From Chitinophaga polysaccharea (GTDB lineage Bacteria; Bacteroidota; Bacteroidia; Chitinophagales; Chitinophagaceae), in NCBI RefSeq assembly GCF_902150045.1, contig NZ_CABFVU010000002.1, positions 266,001 to 330,000 on the forward strand: a stretch of 64,000 bases of DNA, in the 5' to 3' direction. A program made the translations under genes and the position numbers. This document shows positions 7,705 through 16,242 of the stretch, piece by piece. The notes beneath the pieces are model-generated. The model saw only the letters and a list, made by a program, of their open reading frames with translations. It had not been told where the DNA came from and did no database searches. Within the stretch, counting starts at the first letter, position 1; each line of letters begins with the position of its first letter.

Positions 7705-10489
7705 CACTGATCTGAATTTTTCTATCCGCCTTTGTTTTTCTATCCACCGCTTCTTTAATATTATATATCACCGTTTCATGTAACCGCTGATGATCACTAA
7801 ATAAACGGTTTATATGCATATGAAAGAAATCGGTAAGAAGTGGCATAACCCTTATACCTTCCAGCTCTTTCAGTACGCTAAAATATTGGTCGGAAATCCT
7901 TTGGAGTTCCCGTTTTTGTGTTTCATCCAGCAAACTGTCATCCAGTAGATGCTGGTCACGCGTATATTGGTTAATCTGTTTAAAACCCTCTCCTTTTAAG
8001 CCATGTTCATGATTGTAGCCGTCCCTGATTTTCTGAAGCCAGTTTTGAACTGTTTCAGAATCCAGAGATAATCTGCTTATAATGCCGGTCAACAGTATTA
8101 TTGCAAGTCGATATTTCAACGGATCGGGTAATTGAAGAATCTGAAGAGTATATCGCGTGTCAAAACAAAACAGCGCTTCAACTCTATCAATACCTGCAAA
8201 TCCATAACGCTCCATCTCTCGTTTATAAACCTTGACCTGGAAATCTGAAACTATTCTTTTTTGCATTACTTCTTCAAGCAAGGCTTTAAGGTTAGTTAGC
8301 AAAGCCTGGGCATCTTCAGCTTTTCGGAGCAAAAAACGTACACGTAAGTGATCCTGGGGTTCATTATAACGGATAAAAAACCACTTGTCGATAGTTGACC
8401 GCTGCTCATCTGCAAAAGCATTTAACTTAAATAATATACTGTTAGCATGATTGGTATGACTGTAGATCTCGCAATATAACCATTCAGATCCCGGAGGGAA
8501 GAATCCCTGTTCTTTTTTTGAATCAATCCATATCGGCCTTGCCTTATAATATACATTTTCATGATGGTTTAATGCAGCAACAAACTGTGCCATATATGGT
8601 TTGCCATGCTCATCTGTGACCAAAGATCTTTCCGGCAATATTGCCTCTTCAACCGTGATTTCTTTTTTGCTTCTAAGAAGCGAAAATAAAAATTCGTAAT
8701 CTTGGCCGTTATCCAAATCAAGAACAAGTGTTTGATCAGCCTGTCCAATACGTATAAAGCGCGGTGCTTGACGCTGTTTTAAATGCTCTTTAAGCCGTTC
8801 TGCAGTCAGATCTTTGATATGATCAATGGAGACAGTCCATTGGGCTCTTCCCAAAACGATATTTCTGAATTGAATCCTTGGATACTGTCTTAATCCCGGC
8901 AATAGTCCGGAGATCTGGGGTAGAAATTCCGTCTTAAGGCCGTAATGCATATAATCACATAGAAATTTGAGCAGTGGCAGACTGGAGCGTTCAAAATTAT
9001 AGGCAGTGGCCATTCTAGGAACAACACGTTTGCCGAGGCGCCTGCTGAAAAGTACGATCTCGTTTCCAGACATTCGGATATATAGCTCCCCGAGTGTAAT
9101 AAATTCGGGCAAAGTACTATAAGACAAAATGGGTAGCTCATAATCATAAATAGAACTTCGTCGGTTTACATTATCCACATGAATTTCGCAGAGGTATCCG
9201 ATGTCAAAGAAAACCACTTCAGCATTTGCTTCAGTTTCAAGTGATGCCTGCTGTCTGCAGAAATCTAATATCCCTTTATCGGCTATCGTAAATCTTCCTG
9301 CAATTTGATTAAAACTATAGCCGCCGATATGGTCCAATATCAAAAGGTCATCAGAGATTGAAAATATACAACTTATGCTATTGGCCATTTTCTTTGGTGA
9401 AGATCTTTTTTCTGATAAAGGAAGAACAGCTTCAAGATTGATACAGGATGGGACTTCAAATTCGAAAGCAGAAGCGAAAAGTTCTTTATAGGTATCTTTA
9501 CGTTTATTGTTGTTCTTTGTGCTTTGTAACAGAGAGTCTATCAAAGTGCTTGCTGAAGCCGCAGATTCCATCTTTCCATATCCTACGCCAATTTCAGGAT
9601 CGATAGCAACCATTAATGAAACTTCTTCCAGATCAAATTTCTCTTTAAAAAGGTCTCTGAATCGCTCTAGATCAGTCGTAAGCTGTTCTTGCTGCTCAAT
9701 CATGCTAAGCCTTTCTATCAATTCCGGAATTTGTTTTAGCAATTCCTTTGGAGAACCTCCTGAAATGGACCTTTGGGCTATAATATAATCCAGATAATTT
9801 TCTTCCAATTTATGACCAATGCGTGTGAAATAGTCCTCACCAATTATATTAGCATCGAGGCTCGTCACAACTAAACCAGAATGGATAAACGCTTCGACGA
9901 AATTTAGTGCCTCAGCATTCCCACCTAACTTGATTTGAAGCTTGTATATCAAATCCTGTATAGCAATACCCTGACTGGCAATTTCCAGTGCAAAAAGGAT
10001 GTTCGTATCTGATGGAATATCGTTCATCTCAAATTTATTTCCCTGCCCAGCCGTTATAAAACGGATATTTCCAGCTGCCTTATACCAGGTGGTATTGGCT
10101 TGAATAAGTGCATTTGCTTTCAAGAGATCTTGGAAAGTAAATTTTATATTTTTTTTCGTTTGCCAGTCCAGTAGTTTGTATAATGTTTGCTTACGACTGA
10201 TCTGGACTGCGTCTTTATTTATATCGTTATTAAGGAGTGAAACAGAACAAAACGCGCCAAATGGCACTGGCCTGTATTTAGCACGGTTGAAGTACTTATA
10301 TATGGTAAGCTTATGCCTCTGGGATAGCCGATCTATATCGTCAAATTCGATATCCTTAATTTCCTTATAAAAATCCGGAGATGCTGATCTAATTGCTTCC
10401 TTTAATTCAGACCAGCTTTGCTCAAGTGTCGCGCAGATTGAAAATGCGGGTGTGCGCACCAGCATCTTGTTTGCAATTTTCATTTTCAT
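7694..10489 (-). CDS. LanB-type lantibiotic dehydratase (full length, 931 aa)
   Basis: The N-terminal lantibiotic-dehydratase domain carries the family box RAKYRPVPFGAFCSVSLL at about residues 69-86. The C-terminal SpaB_C/thiopeptide-type elimination domain from about residue 660 shows EWLYCEIYSHTNHANSILF and then WFFIRYNEPQDHLRVRF. LanB enzymes glutamylate Ser/Thr of a RiPP precursor using glutamyl-tRNA and then eliminate glutamate to give dehydroamino acids. Here both domains are fused in one chain, close to the usual ~1000-residue length. No LanC cyclase, precursor peptide or exporter is adjacent, so the substrate is unknown. A 21-bp repeat array precedes the gene at 10546-10601, linking it to the LytTR pair downstream. 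ATG at 10483 is an alternative start. Confidence 0.88.
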   Translation of the reverse strand: MKMKIANKMLVRTPAFSICATLEQSWSELKEAIRSASPDFYKEIKDIEFDDIDRLSQRHKLTIYKYFNRAKYRPVPFGAFCSVSLLNNDINKDAVQISRKQTLYKLLDWQTKKNIKFTFQDLLKANALIQANTTWYKAAGNIRFITAGQGNKFEMNDIPSDTNILFALEIASQGIAIQDLIYKLQIKLGGNAEALNFVEAFIHSGLVVTSLDANIIGEDYFTRIGHKLEENYLDYIIAQRSISGGSPKELLKQIPELIERLSMIEQQEQLTTDLERFRDLFKEKFDLEEVSLMVAIDPEIGVGYGKMESAASASTLIDSLLQSTKNNNKRKDTYKELFASAFEFEVPSCINLEAVLPLSEKRSSPKKMANSISCIFSISDDLLILDHIGGYSFNQIAGRFTIADKGILDFCRQQASLETEANAEVVFFDIGYLCEIHVDNVNRRSSIYDYELPILSYSTLPEFITLGELYIRMSGNEIVLFSRRLGKRVVPRMATAYNFERSSLPLLKFLCDYMHYGLKTEFLPQISGLLPGLRQYPRIQFRNIVLGRAQWTVSIDHIKDLTAERLKEHLKQRQAPRFIRIGQADQTLVLDLDNGQDYEFLFSLLRSKKEITVEEAILPERSLVTDEHGKPYMAQFVAALNHHENVYYKARPIWIDSKKEQGFFPPGSEWLYCEIYSHTNHANSILFKLNAFADEQRSTIDKWFFIRYNEPQDHLRVRFLLRKAEDAQALLTNLKALLEEVMQKRIVSDFQVKVYKREMERYGFAGIDRVEALFCFDTRYTLQILQLPDPLKYRLAIILLTGIISRLSLDSETVQNWLQKIRDGYNHEHGLKGEGFKQINQYTRDQHLLDDSLLDETQKRELQRISDQYFSVLKELEGIRVMPLLTDFFHMHINRLFSDHQRLHETVIYNIKEAVDRKTKADRKIQISANS

Positions 10490-10545
10490 GGAGTAGCAGA
10501 ACTATACTACCAATTTGAACATTTACAATGGCCATTTTTATAGAA

Positions 10546-10601
10546 TGCTATTTAAAATGCGCAGATAACTATGTGAAATGCCTAAACAGCTATCTGAAAT
10601 T
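10546..10601 (+). promoter_or_regulatory. Second three-copy 21-bp direct-repeat array, between the LanB gene and the interrupted LytTR gene
   Basis: Copies begin at 10546 (TGCTATTTAAAATG), 10567 (AACTATGTGAAATG) and 10588 (AGCTATCTGAAATT), again exactly 21 bp apart. The array lies 57 bases upstream of the LanB-like start (minus strand) and about 150 bases upstream of the plus-strand LytTR-like pseudogene. It matches the array at 5886-5941 in sequence, spacing and strand, so one regulator probably reads both. A 31-codon frame at 10528-10623 runs through the repeats (three heptads ending in Lys); this is probably a by-product of a repeat length divisible by three. Confidence 0.7.
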
Positions 10602-11465
10602 AATGATGATTTTTTGTCGTTAACAATTTCTGTAATTCAGAATTTGTCGGATAGGTTTCCAAGGAATGTTGAATCAATTAAAAGGACCAATCATATATTT
10701 ATATTTAATACTTTTGATGATTAACTCCAAAACCTTTCTAAATCATTCCCATTGAAAATCAGACCAATTTTAATTAAACGTGCAGAGAATTTGAAAGAAT
10801 ATCCAACATTATTGGTTCGGTCGACAATTGCTGTTCTTTCCGGTTTCTTTATTATGGACTTCAATTATATTAGCACCGGGAAAAGTATTTCTGACGGAAA
10901 TTACTGGATAACAAAAAGCATAATTTGCCTTTGTACTCTATTATTATTGGAGTATAACTATCGGACGCACTTATTTTGGTCTCTTAAGTTCCAGTTCTCA
11001 GACTCCCATAAATTAACGAAAGTTGTGCTCGCGCAGATTATTTTTGGTTTGACCTTACCCCTATTATTAATTCTTCAATTGCCCCAAAACTATTCGGTAT
11101 TACATTTTTACCTACTGCAGCTGTTAATATTTCACCGGAATTAATTAGCCATCGGTCAATTGCCATGGTATTTGAATTGGAGGTACTCTTTAATTTTACT
11201 TTGCTCCTTTTCTATCTCGACCTACCTGTATATCTGAAAGAATTCAGCAGCTCTAATTTAAAGGACATTGCTATTTACCAATATGGCCAACCAGTGAGGA
11301 TCGATACCGACGAGGTTCTTGCAATTGTTCCCTATAAAGAAGGAATCAATATGCTGTTTACATCTTCCTCGGCGGCTTACCCTCTAATAAGCGAGGTGCT
11401 GTAAGCTTCCCTTCAAATCGTAGCATTTAAAAGTAGATAAAAATGCTAATTTTAAAGTTGAAGCA

Positions 11466-11732
11466 ATGAAAAAATCAAAATTCACAGAGAGCCAGATTCT
11501 TGGCATTTTGAAAGAGCAGGAAACGGGAAAACCCGTTGCTGAGATTTGCCGGGAGCATGGTATCAGCCAGGCGGCCTTTTATCAATGGAAAAGCAAGTAC
11601 TCAGGTCTTGAGCTTAATCAGCTCAAGCGGATGAAGGAGCTGGAAGCAGAGCTGGCCCAGTACAAGCGTATCGTAGCAGAGCAGACTTTTCAGATCACGG
11701 TAATGAAAGATGTGATTGAAAAAAAGCTTTAG
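11466..11732 (+). CDS. IS3-family transposase OrfA (helix-turn-helix)
   Basis: The 88-residue protein has the IS3/IS911 OrfA pattern: a helix-turn-helix around residues 10-40 (EICREHGISQAAFYQWK), then a leucine-rich coiled coil (LKRMKELEAELAQYKRIV). OrfA binds the IS ends and is the N-terminal half of the OrfAB transposase made by frameshifting. Near its end lies the run of seven A followed by G (11719-11726), a typical -1 slip site that joins it to orfB. Confidence 0.92.
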   Translation: MKKSKFTESQILGILKEQETGKPVAEICREHGISQAAFYQWKSKYSGLELNQLKRMKELEAELAQYKRIVAEQTFQITVMKDVIEKKL

Positions 11733-12622
11733 GGCCTGCCGAAAAGCGAGAACTGGTTTCTTACTGCCATACGCATTACAGAACCAGTATTCGGCAGGCT
11801 TGTAATTGGTTCCACATTCAACCATCAGTGTATTACTACCGGCCACAACCTAAAGATGATGATCAGATAAGGATGTTGCTGTCAGAGTTGTCGATCCTTC
11901 ATAATCGTTGGGGGTTCTGGATGATGCATTATCACTTACGTCATCTGAACTATCATTGGAATCATAAGAAGGTGTACCGCATTTATACAGCCATGAAATT
12001 AAACCTGAAACGGAAGTGTAAGAAGCGTTTGCCTGCAAGAGTTATGGAGCCTTTATTACAGCCGATCCATCCCAACATTACCTGGTCTATGGACTTCATG
12101 CATGATGTGCTGAGCACAGGCGTTAATTTCCGCTCTTTGAATATTATTGATGACTATAATCGTGAATGTCTTGGCATTACTATTGACACAACATTGAACA
12201 GCAAACGTGTAATCAGACAACTGGATCAGTTAGTCGGCTGGCGTGGCGTTCCCCGGAAAATAAGGGTTGATAACGGACCTGAATTTGTGGCACAGGCTAT
12301 GGCCTCATGGGCAAGTGAACGTGGCATAGAGCTTAAATTTATAGAGAAAGGCAAACCATTTCAGAATGGATTTATGGAGCGGTTTAACCGAAGCTTCAGG
12401 GAAGAAGTTCTGGATGCTTATTGTTTTACCAGGATAAAAGAGGCTCAGGCTATGGCCCATGCATGGATGTGGATATACAACAATCAAAGACCTCATCAAT
12501 CCCTGAATTACAAGCCTCCGGTTGCATTTTTAGAGCAACATCAAAAGCAAACTAACTTCCCGACCTTCATAGCAGACGAACAATGCAACTGGGAAAAATT
12601 AGTAAATGCTGCAACAGTATGA
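11720..12622 (+). CDS. IS3-family transposase OrfB (DDE integrase domain), expressed by -1 frameshift
   Basis: The frame is open from 11720 in the -1 frame relative to orfA and runs from KKALGPAEKRELVSYC into the conserved OrfB body. The first ATG at 11828 is internal. The rve integrase core has the DDE residues: Asp in TWSMDFMHD, Asp in RVDNGPEF, and Glu in NGFMERFNRSFREEVLDAY, followed by the family ending NNQRPHQSLNYKPP. It carries out strand transfer as an OrfAB fusion. It appears intact. Confidence 0.92.
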   Translation, partial: KKALGPAEKRELVSYCHTHYRTSIRQACNWFHIQPSVYYYRPQPKDDDQIRMLLSELSILHNRWGFWMMHYHLRHLNYHWNHKKVYRIYTAMKLNLKRKCKKRLPARVMEPLLQPIHPNITWSMDFMHDVLSTGVNFRSLNIIDDYNRECLGITIDTTLNSKRVIRQLDQLVGWRGVPRKIRVDNGPEFVAQAMASWASERGIELKFIEKGKPFQNGFMERFNRSFREEVLDAYCFTRIKEAQAMAHAWMWIYNNQRPHQSLNYKPPVAFLEQHQKQTNFPTFIADEQCNWEKLVNAATV

Positions 12623-13048
12623 CAGATCTTATTTTCCCTGGCTCCAGGGTTTATAGGGCAAAAACAGTATGATCAAAAATCGAAAACTCTACTTTTAATC
12701 GTTAGCAGTCAGGGTGAGCTTACAGTGCCACTAATAGAGCTAATTGACAGACTACCGGAAGACAAATTTGAATTGAGAAATAATGGCATTTTTAGAAAAA
12801 CACTGGAGCCTGCGAAAGATTCAATTATTATCAATTATATTAAAGACTGTGGCGACTATATGCTATTATGTCATTTTAGAAAGCCGTAACTCTCTCATTC
12901 TATGGCATAATTTTCGCTGCATAATGAGTTAGTGACGTCCCCAGCCTAAAAAGGCTCAATTCCTTTTAATTATTTGTGGAATTGTCTTTGTCGTACGAAT
13001 CGTAATATAGGTTACCCTATTAAAAAAAATTATCCTCTAAAAAGGATC

Positions 13049-13558
13049 ATGAATAAATTAAGAAGCATAATTGAACCTGATGTAGCATTAGCCGAAGAGC
13101 GGTATCCAATAGTACTGCAGGCTATACGGGATTATACAAAATTAATCGATGAATCCGGGGACGAGTCTTTAGATGCCTACACAAAACTTACTACTATCCT
13201 CCATGAGCTTACAGGGAAAGATATGGCAGCCTATAACCTCGATGAATGGTGGGAGGAGGAAGGTGATGAGGTTCTGGCCTTCAGGATCAGCCTGCCATAT
13301 CCCTTAAAGGTCCCGGATTTTACGAAGGAAGAGCTTACAGAGATCGTTACCAGAATAAAAAATCCTGAGCTACCCCGTGGAAATGAAGAAAATATCACGG
13401 AAACTTTTGCCATTTATCTTGACCAATACTATCATAAACTTTTATCCCTGAATTTCGAAAATTATGATATCAAGCAATTTCAAAGGAACAAGGACAAAAG
13501 TGGTAAATATTACGAGTACAGTGTTAATGAAATTGTTGAAATGTTATGGAACAAATGA
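13049..13558 (+). CDS. Uncharacterised acidic cytosolic protein, first gene of an immunity-like cluster
   Basis: The start at 13049 is preferred over 12974 because it follows an AAAGGA ribosome-binding-like sequence and removes an unlikely Cys-rich leader. The 169-residue product is acidic and helical (DEWWEEEGDEVLAF, NITETFAIYLDQYYHKLL), without signal peptide or membrane segment. I do not recognise the family. Its last 13 bases overlap the next gene, which resembles colicin-type immunity proteins, and two further genes follow closely. An immunity or orphan-module role is inferred from context only. Confidence 0.6.
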   Translation: MNKLRSIIEPDVALAEERYPIVLQAIRDYTKLIDESGDESLDAYTKLTTILHELTGKDMAAYNLDEWWEEEGDEVLAFRISLPYPLKVPDFTKEELTEIVTRIKNPELPRGNEENITETFAIYLDQYYHKLLSLNFENYDIKQFQRNKDKSGKYYEYSVNEIVEMLWNK

Positions 13559-13764
13559 ATAAAGATGCATTGGTTGAGCTGGTTAATAAGATCAGGAATG
13601 CAGAAGGTCAGACTGAAGAAGAAAATGATGCTCTTCTTGATTTATTTTTAGAAAACGTTCCAGATCCGGAAGCAGCCAATTATATTTATGAAAAAGAGTA
13701 CGAAGACCTTACTTCCGAAGAAATTGTAAATAAAGCGCTGGCTTATAAATCTATTCAACTGTAA
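13546..13764 (+). CDS. Colicin/bacteriocin immunity-like protein (PF01320-like), 72 aa
   Basis: The small acidic helical protein follows the pattern of DNase-colicin immunity proteins: ALVELVNKIRNAEG, an acidic stretch EEENDALLDLFLENVPDPE, an aromatic site NYIYEKEYED, and TSEEIVNKALAYKS. These proteins block a cognate nuclease toxin by binding it directly. No cognate toxin gene is next to it, so it may be an orphan immunity gene protecting against neighbours. The start overlaps the end of the upstream gene and the next gene begins three bases downstream, so all are probably one transcript. Confidence 0.65.
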   Translation: MEQMNKDALVELVNKIRNAEGQTEEENDALLDLFLENVPDPEAANYIYEKEYEDLTSEEIVNKALAYKSIQL

Positions 13765-13767
13765 AAT

Positions 13768-14382
13768 ATGGAAACCACGTTTACCCAATTGCTCATGAGT
13801 TCAAGTGAACGCGAGACATTTGCGCAATTTTCCTTTACCGACAGAGAAGAACTGCTCGAATACCTTTTTAAGCATCGGCTTCTGCTGCTAGTAGATTGGA
13901 AGGGAGAAGAGGAAGACTGGCAGATAGGCAACTTCTTGCAGAAAAGAACCCGAGCCTTATTCGGAGAACCACTAAGCGTGCATGAACCCTATTCTAAATT
14001 GATAGCTGAGGTAAAAAATGGCAGAATGGTTGTGGGAGACAGTGTAACATTTCTTCTAAAACAGTTCAAGGCACAGTTAAAAAAAATTGGATTAACCATA
14101 GTGCTACTGGAACTTGGAAATGACAGTTACTACCTTGGCTTGATGAAGCAAACGGACATTGATAAATTAAAGAAGCAAACCGATATCGCATGGAAGTTTG
14201 TTGTATTTGGTAATTCAAGAGGTGAGGTACTTTATACCGTAAACTGTGAATGTGGCAGCACGAATGTCTGGCAGGTCAAACGTGGAGAAATCATAACTGA
14301 TGATACCTGCCAGGACTGTGAAAGGCAACTCTTTGATGCAAATGGAAACTGTCCATTTAAGGTTATCAAGGATTATATTTAG
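13768..14382 (+). CDS. Uncharacterised protein with C-terminal zinc-ribbon-like cysteines
   Basis: The 204-residue product has no signal peptide. The N-terminal part is mixed alpha/beta (LLLLVDWKGEEEDWQIGNFL; then TIVLLELGNDSYYLGLM). The last 45 residues contain two Cys pairs, CECGS and CQDCE, and a further Cys (GNCPF), suggesting a metal-binding knuckle. It recalls DUF6630-type proteins, but this is only a resemblance. It lies three bases after the immunity-like gene and ten bases before a secreted protein. Confidence 0.6.
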   Translation: METTFTQLLMSSSERETFAQFSFTDREELLEYLFKHRLLLLVDWKGEEEDWQIGNFLQKRTRALFGEPLSVHEPYSKLIAEVKNGRMVVGDSVTFLLKQFKAQLKKIGLTIVLLELGNDSYYLGLMKQTDIDKLKKQTDIAWKFVVFGNSRGEVLYTVNCECGSTNVWQVKRGEIITDDTCQDCERQLFDANGNCPFKVIKDYI

Positions 14383-14392
14383 TTAAGAGCAT

Positions 14393-15250
14393 ATGAAGTT
14401 TAAATACATTTTTGTTCTGTTGGGCATCCTACTGGCGAATGTCGTCGGCGCACAAAATGCAATAAAACCGGCGACCCCGGACTTTAGTAAATTATCGATT
14501 CCCGAAAACCGTGCAGTTTATAAAGTAACGGTTGAAGCAGAAAAGACCCCATATAGGGTCTTTATAAATGACATTCCATTAATGAGCACAAGCATTTCGG
14601 GAAGCTTAAGTTTCTTTGCCAATTCAGCAATTCTCAATAGCGGTGTGCAACGGATCAGGATAGATTATAAGTCCGAGGCTAAAGCAGGTAGTAGCCTCAA
14701 GGCGATTGTAGCGGAAACTGCCTGGCAAAAAGGCGGTGGCCTGAAAGAACCGAAAGAACTATGGAGATTTGAAGGCAAGGGCGCTAATTCGGGCACCTTC
14801 TACGCCGATGTCCCCCATAAAATAACCGGCTGGCAACAAAGCACAGTGGTAAATAAGGATGACAGAGTAAGAATGACAAAAGCCCAATCCTGGTTCATGC
14901 AGATGGCTGAATACCTGAAAGCGGGAAATGGCAATGCATTTATGGGAATGCTATCTGGTGCGGAAATGCTTGTATTTAAGACTAACTATTTGTCAGAAGC
15001 CGAAGCAATACAACAGTATAACGGCTGGAAAAATTACATTAATAAAGGTGGCATTAAGCTTGGTGGATTAAAAAGCTCATATGTAGAAATCGTCGGTGAT
15101 GGAAAACTATTACATCTGGTAAAGCCATCCGGAGAGGGGGCACTTGCCATAATTCAAGGAACACGTAAAACTGTTGTTGATATTTTCGTCCATTTTCCCA
15201 ATGGCCAAAATGAACCTGAAGCAGTAATGGTTAATATGGTAGAATACTAA
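14393..15250 (+). CDS. Secreted protein of unknown function
   Basis: A signal peptide (FIFVLLGILLANVVGAQ-like, residues 5-21) leads a 265-residue mature protein. The first half looks like beta-sandwich sequence (YKVTVEAEKTPYRVFINDIPLM). The second half begins with a helical region rich in Met and Gln (AQSWFMQMAEYLKAGNGNAF) and ends in beta strands. No catalytic motif is evident. It is the last gene of the closely spaced run from 13049. A terminator hairpin follows at 15320. Confidence 0.6.
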   Translation: MKFKYIFVLLGILLANVVGAQNAIKPATPDFSKLSIPENRAVYKVTVEAEKTPYRVFINDIPLMSTSISGSLSFFANSAILNSGVQRIRIDYKSEAKAGSSLKAIVAETAWQKGGGLKEPKELWRFEGKGANSGTFYADVPHKITGWQQSTVVNKDDRVRMTKAQSWFMQMAEYLKAGNGNAFMGMLSGAEMLVFKTNYLSEAEAIQQYNGWKNYINKGGIKLGGLKSSYVEIVGDGKLLHLVKPSGEGALAIIQGTRKTVVDIFVHFPNGQNEPEAVMVNMVEY

Positions 15251-15319
15251 CGTCATCTTTCATTAAAGCATCGTGTAAAACATAATTACCCTCAATACAA
15301 ATGATTTAATGCAAATAAA

Positions 15320-15347
15320 AGGAGTATTTCAGCAAAGAAATACTCCT
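15320..15347. terminator. Bidirectional hairpin between convergent genes
   Basis: A perfect 11-bp stem (AGGAGTATTTC, 15320-15330, pairing with 15337-15347) with loop AGCAAA lies between the plus-strand secreted protein and the minus-strand lipoprotein, with A/T-rich flanks. Its position suits termination from both sides. Confidence 0.7.
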
Positions 15348-15373
15348 CAGTTTCAGGATTTGTCGAATTGGTA

Positions 15374-16135
15374 TCAATAACCAAATGCCAAAAGCATCAT
15401 CGCACTATCCAAGGCAGCATCTTCCAACACATACCTAAAACTCATGTAGCTGAATAGGCTGACCAAAGCTCCATGTGCATCAGCAAGTCCTCCAAGCAAT
15501 CCCCTAAAAAAACCACGAAGAAAGTTAGTTTCATTAAGGTTTTCATTTTTCGGAACGGCCTCCATCCAAAACCACATTGAATGTCGAATTATGGAGGTAA
15601 AATGTAATAATTGATCTGCTTCTGTCCTACTAATCTTTATTTTACCTTTGAGTACCTGCTGTTCAAGAGTTATGATTTTCTGTTTAAATGTGTTATAGTC
15701 ATCAGGAACTTTCATTTCATAAGCAGCATAGATGATGCTATTGACCACCTGTGCAAGAACATCAGAGCATGGCAGTTCTTTTGTTAAGGCGAGAATTGGG
15801 ACATTATCATACCTACGGTAAATTTCGTCTCTTTCATCGATCGACTTCATAAGGTTCCCACCATAACGATTCTCAAAATATTCCACGACGTATTTCTTTT
15901 TAAGGTCTTTACTGAAATCCTTTTTCACCGTGAGCTTTTGATACACATAGGCTAGAGCCTGGTTGTGAATGATCCCAATGGAATCGGCTGGATTTTCGGG
16001 GTTCTCAGGACGATCCAATTTTATTGCTTTTTTTGCGACCTTGGTTATTGTATTTGTATTTTCCGGTTTTGTAACATCCTTGCTGCATCCTACAGTCAGA
16101 GCTACAACCATAAGGCATATCATTTTAATTTTCAT
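15374..16135 (-). CDS. Putative lipoprotein, member of a local paralogous pair
   Basis: The start at 16135 gives a lipoprotein signal (MKIKMICLMVVALTVGC, Cys17); the frame from 16162 adds nine residues without signal character. The protein is largely helical and ends in a small-residue-rich hydrophobic stretch (RGLLGGLADAHGALVSLFSY). It shares with the next gene upstream an IHN motif near the N-terminus, a similar length and a similar Gly/Ala-rich C-terminal region. I do not recognise the family. The pair is encoded in tandem on the minus strand and is probably co-transcribed. Confidence 0.6.
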   Translation of the reverse strand: MKIKMICLMVVALTVGCSKDVTKPENTNTITKVAKKAIKLDRPENPENPADSIGIIHNQALAYVYQKLTVKKDFSKDLKKKYVVEYFENRYGGNLMKSIDERDEIYRRYDNVPILALTKELPCSDVLAQVVNSIIYAAYEMKVPDDYNTFKQKIITLEQQVLKGKIKISRTEADQLLHFTSIIRHSMWFWMEAVPKNENLNETNFLRGFFRGLLGGLADAHGALVSLFSYMSFRYVLEDAALDSAMMLLAFGY

Positions 16136-16242
16136 TCTTGTGTAATTTAAGTGATTGGGCATTGGGGATTGATTTGTGTAAATTCAACAATTGTAAAATA
16201 AGCATAGAGAAGCCGGCTAGCATAAAGAATAACGGATATCTA

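Larger units (their letters stand above)
11400..12724 (+). mobile_element. Complete IS3-family insertion sequence with 4-bp target duplication
   Basis: The ends are imperfect inverted repeats, both starting TGTAAGCT and both containing AAAAGTAGA about 30 bases in. The element is 1325 bp. The flanks carry the direct repeat GTGC at 11396-11399 and 12725-12728, the size expected for IS3 transposition. It contains overlapping orfA and orfB with an A7G slippery run between them. A nearly identical 556-bp internal segment recurs in the remnant at 23100-23655. It interrupts a LytTR-like gene. Confidence 0.93.
10752..12889 (+). pseudogene. Membrane protein with C-terminal LytTR-like domain, disrupted by frameshift and IS3 insertion
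   Basis: The first part (10752-11144, TTG start) encodes several hydrophobic helices. A second frame, open from about 11060 and read through 11165, continues with more membrane sequence (FNFTLLLFYLDLPVYL) and then a LytTR-like beginning (VRIDTDEVLAIVPYKEGINML). The IS element enters at 11400. Removing it and one copy of the 4-bp duplication restores an in-frame junction (LISEV joined to PLIELIDRLPEDKF) that runs to a stop at 12887. The two N-terminal frames differ, so a frameshift near 11060-11110 also seems present. The gene was probably a membrane-bound LytTR regulator, transcribed divergently from the LanB gene. It is now most likely non-functional. Confidence 0.7.
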
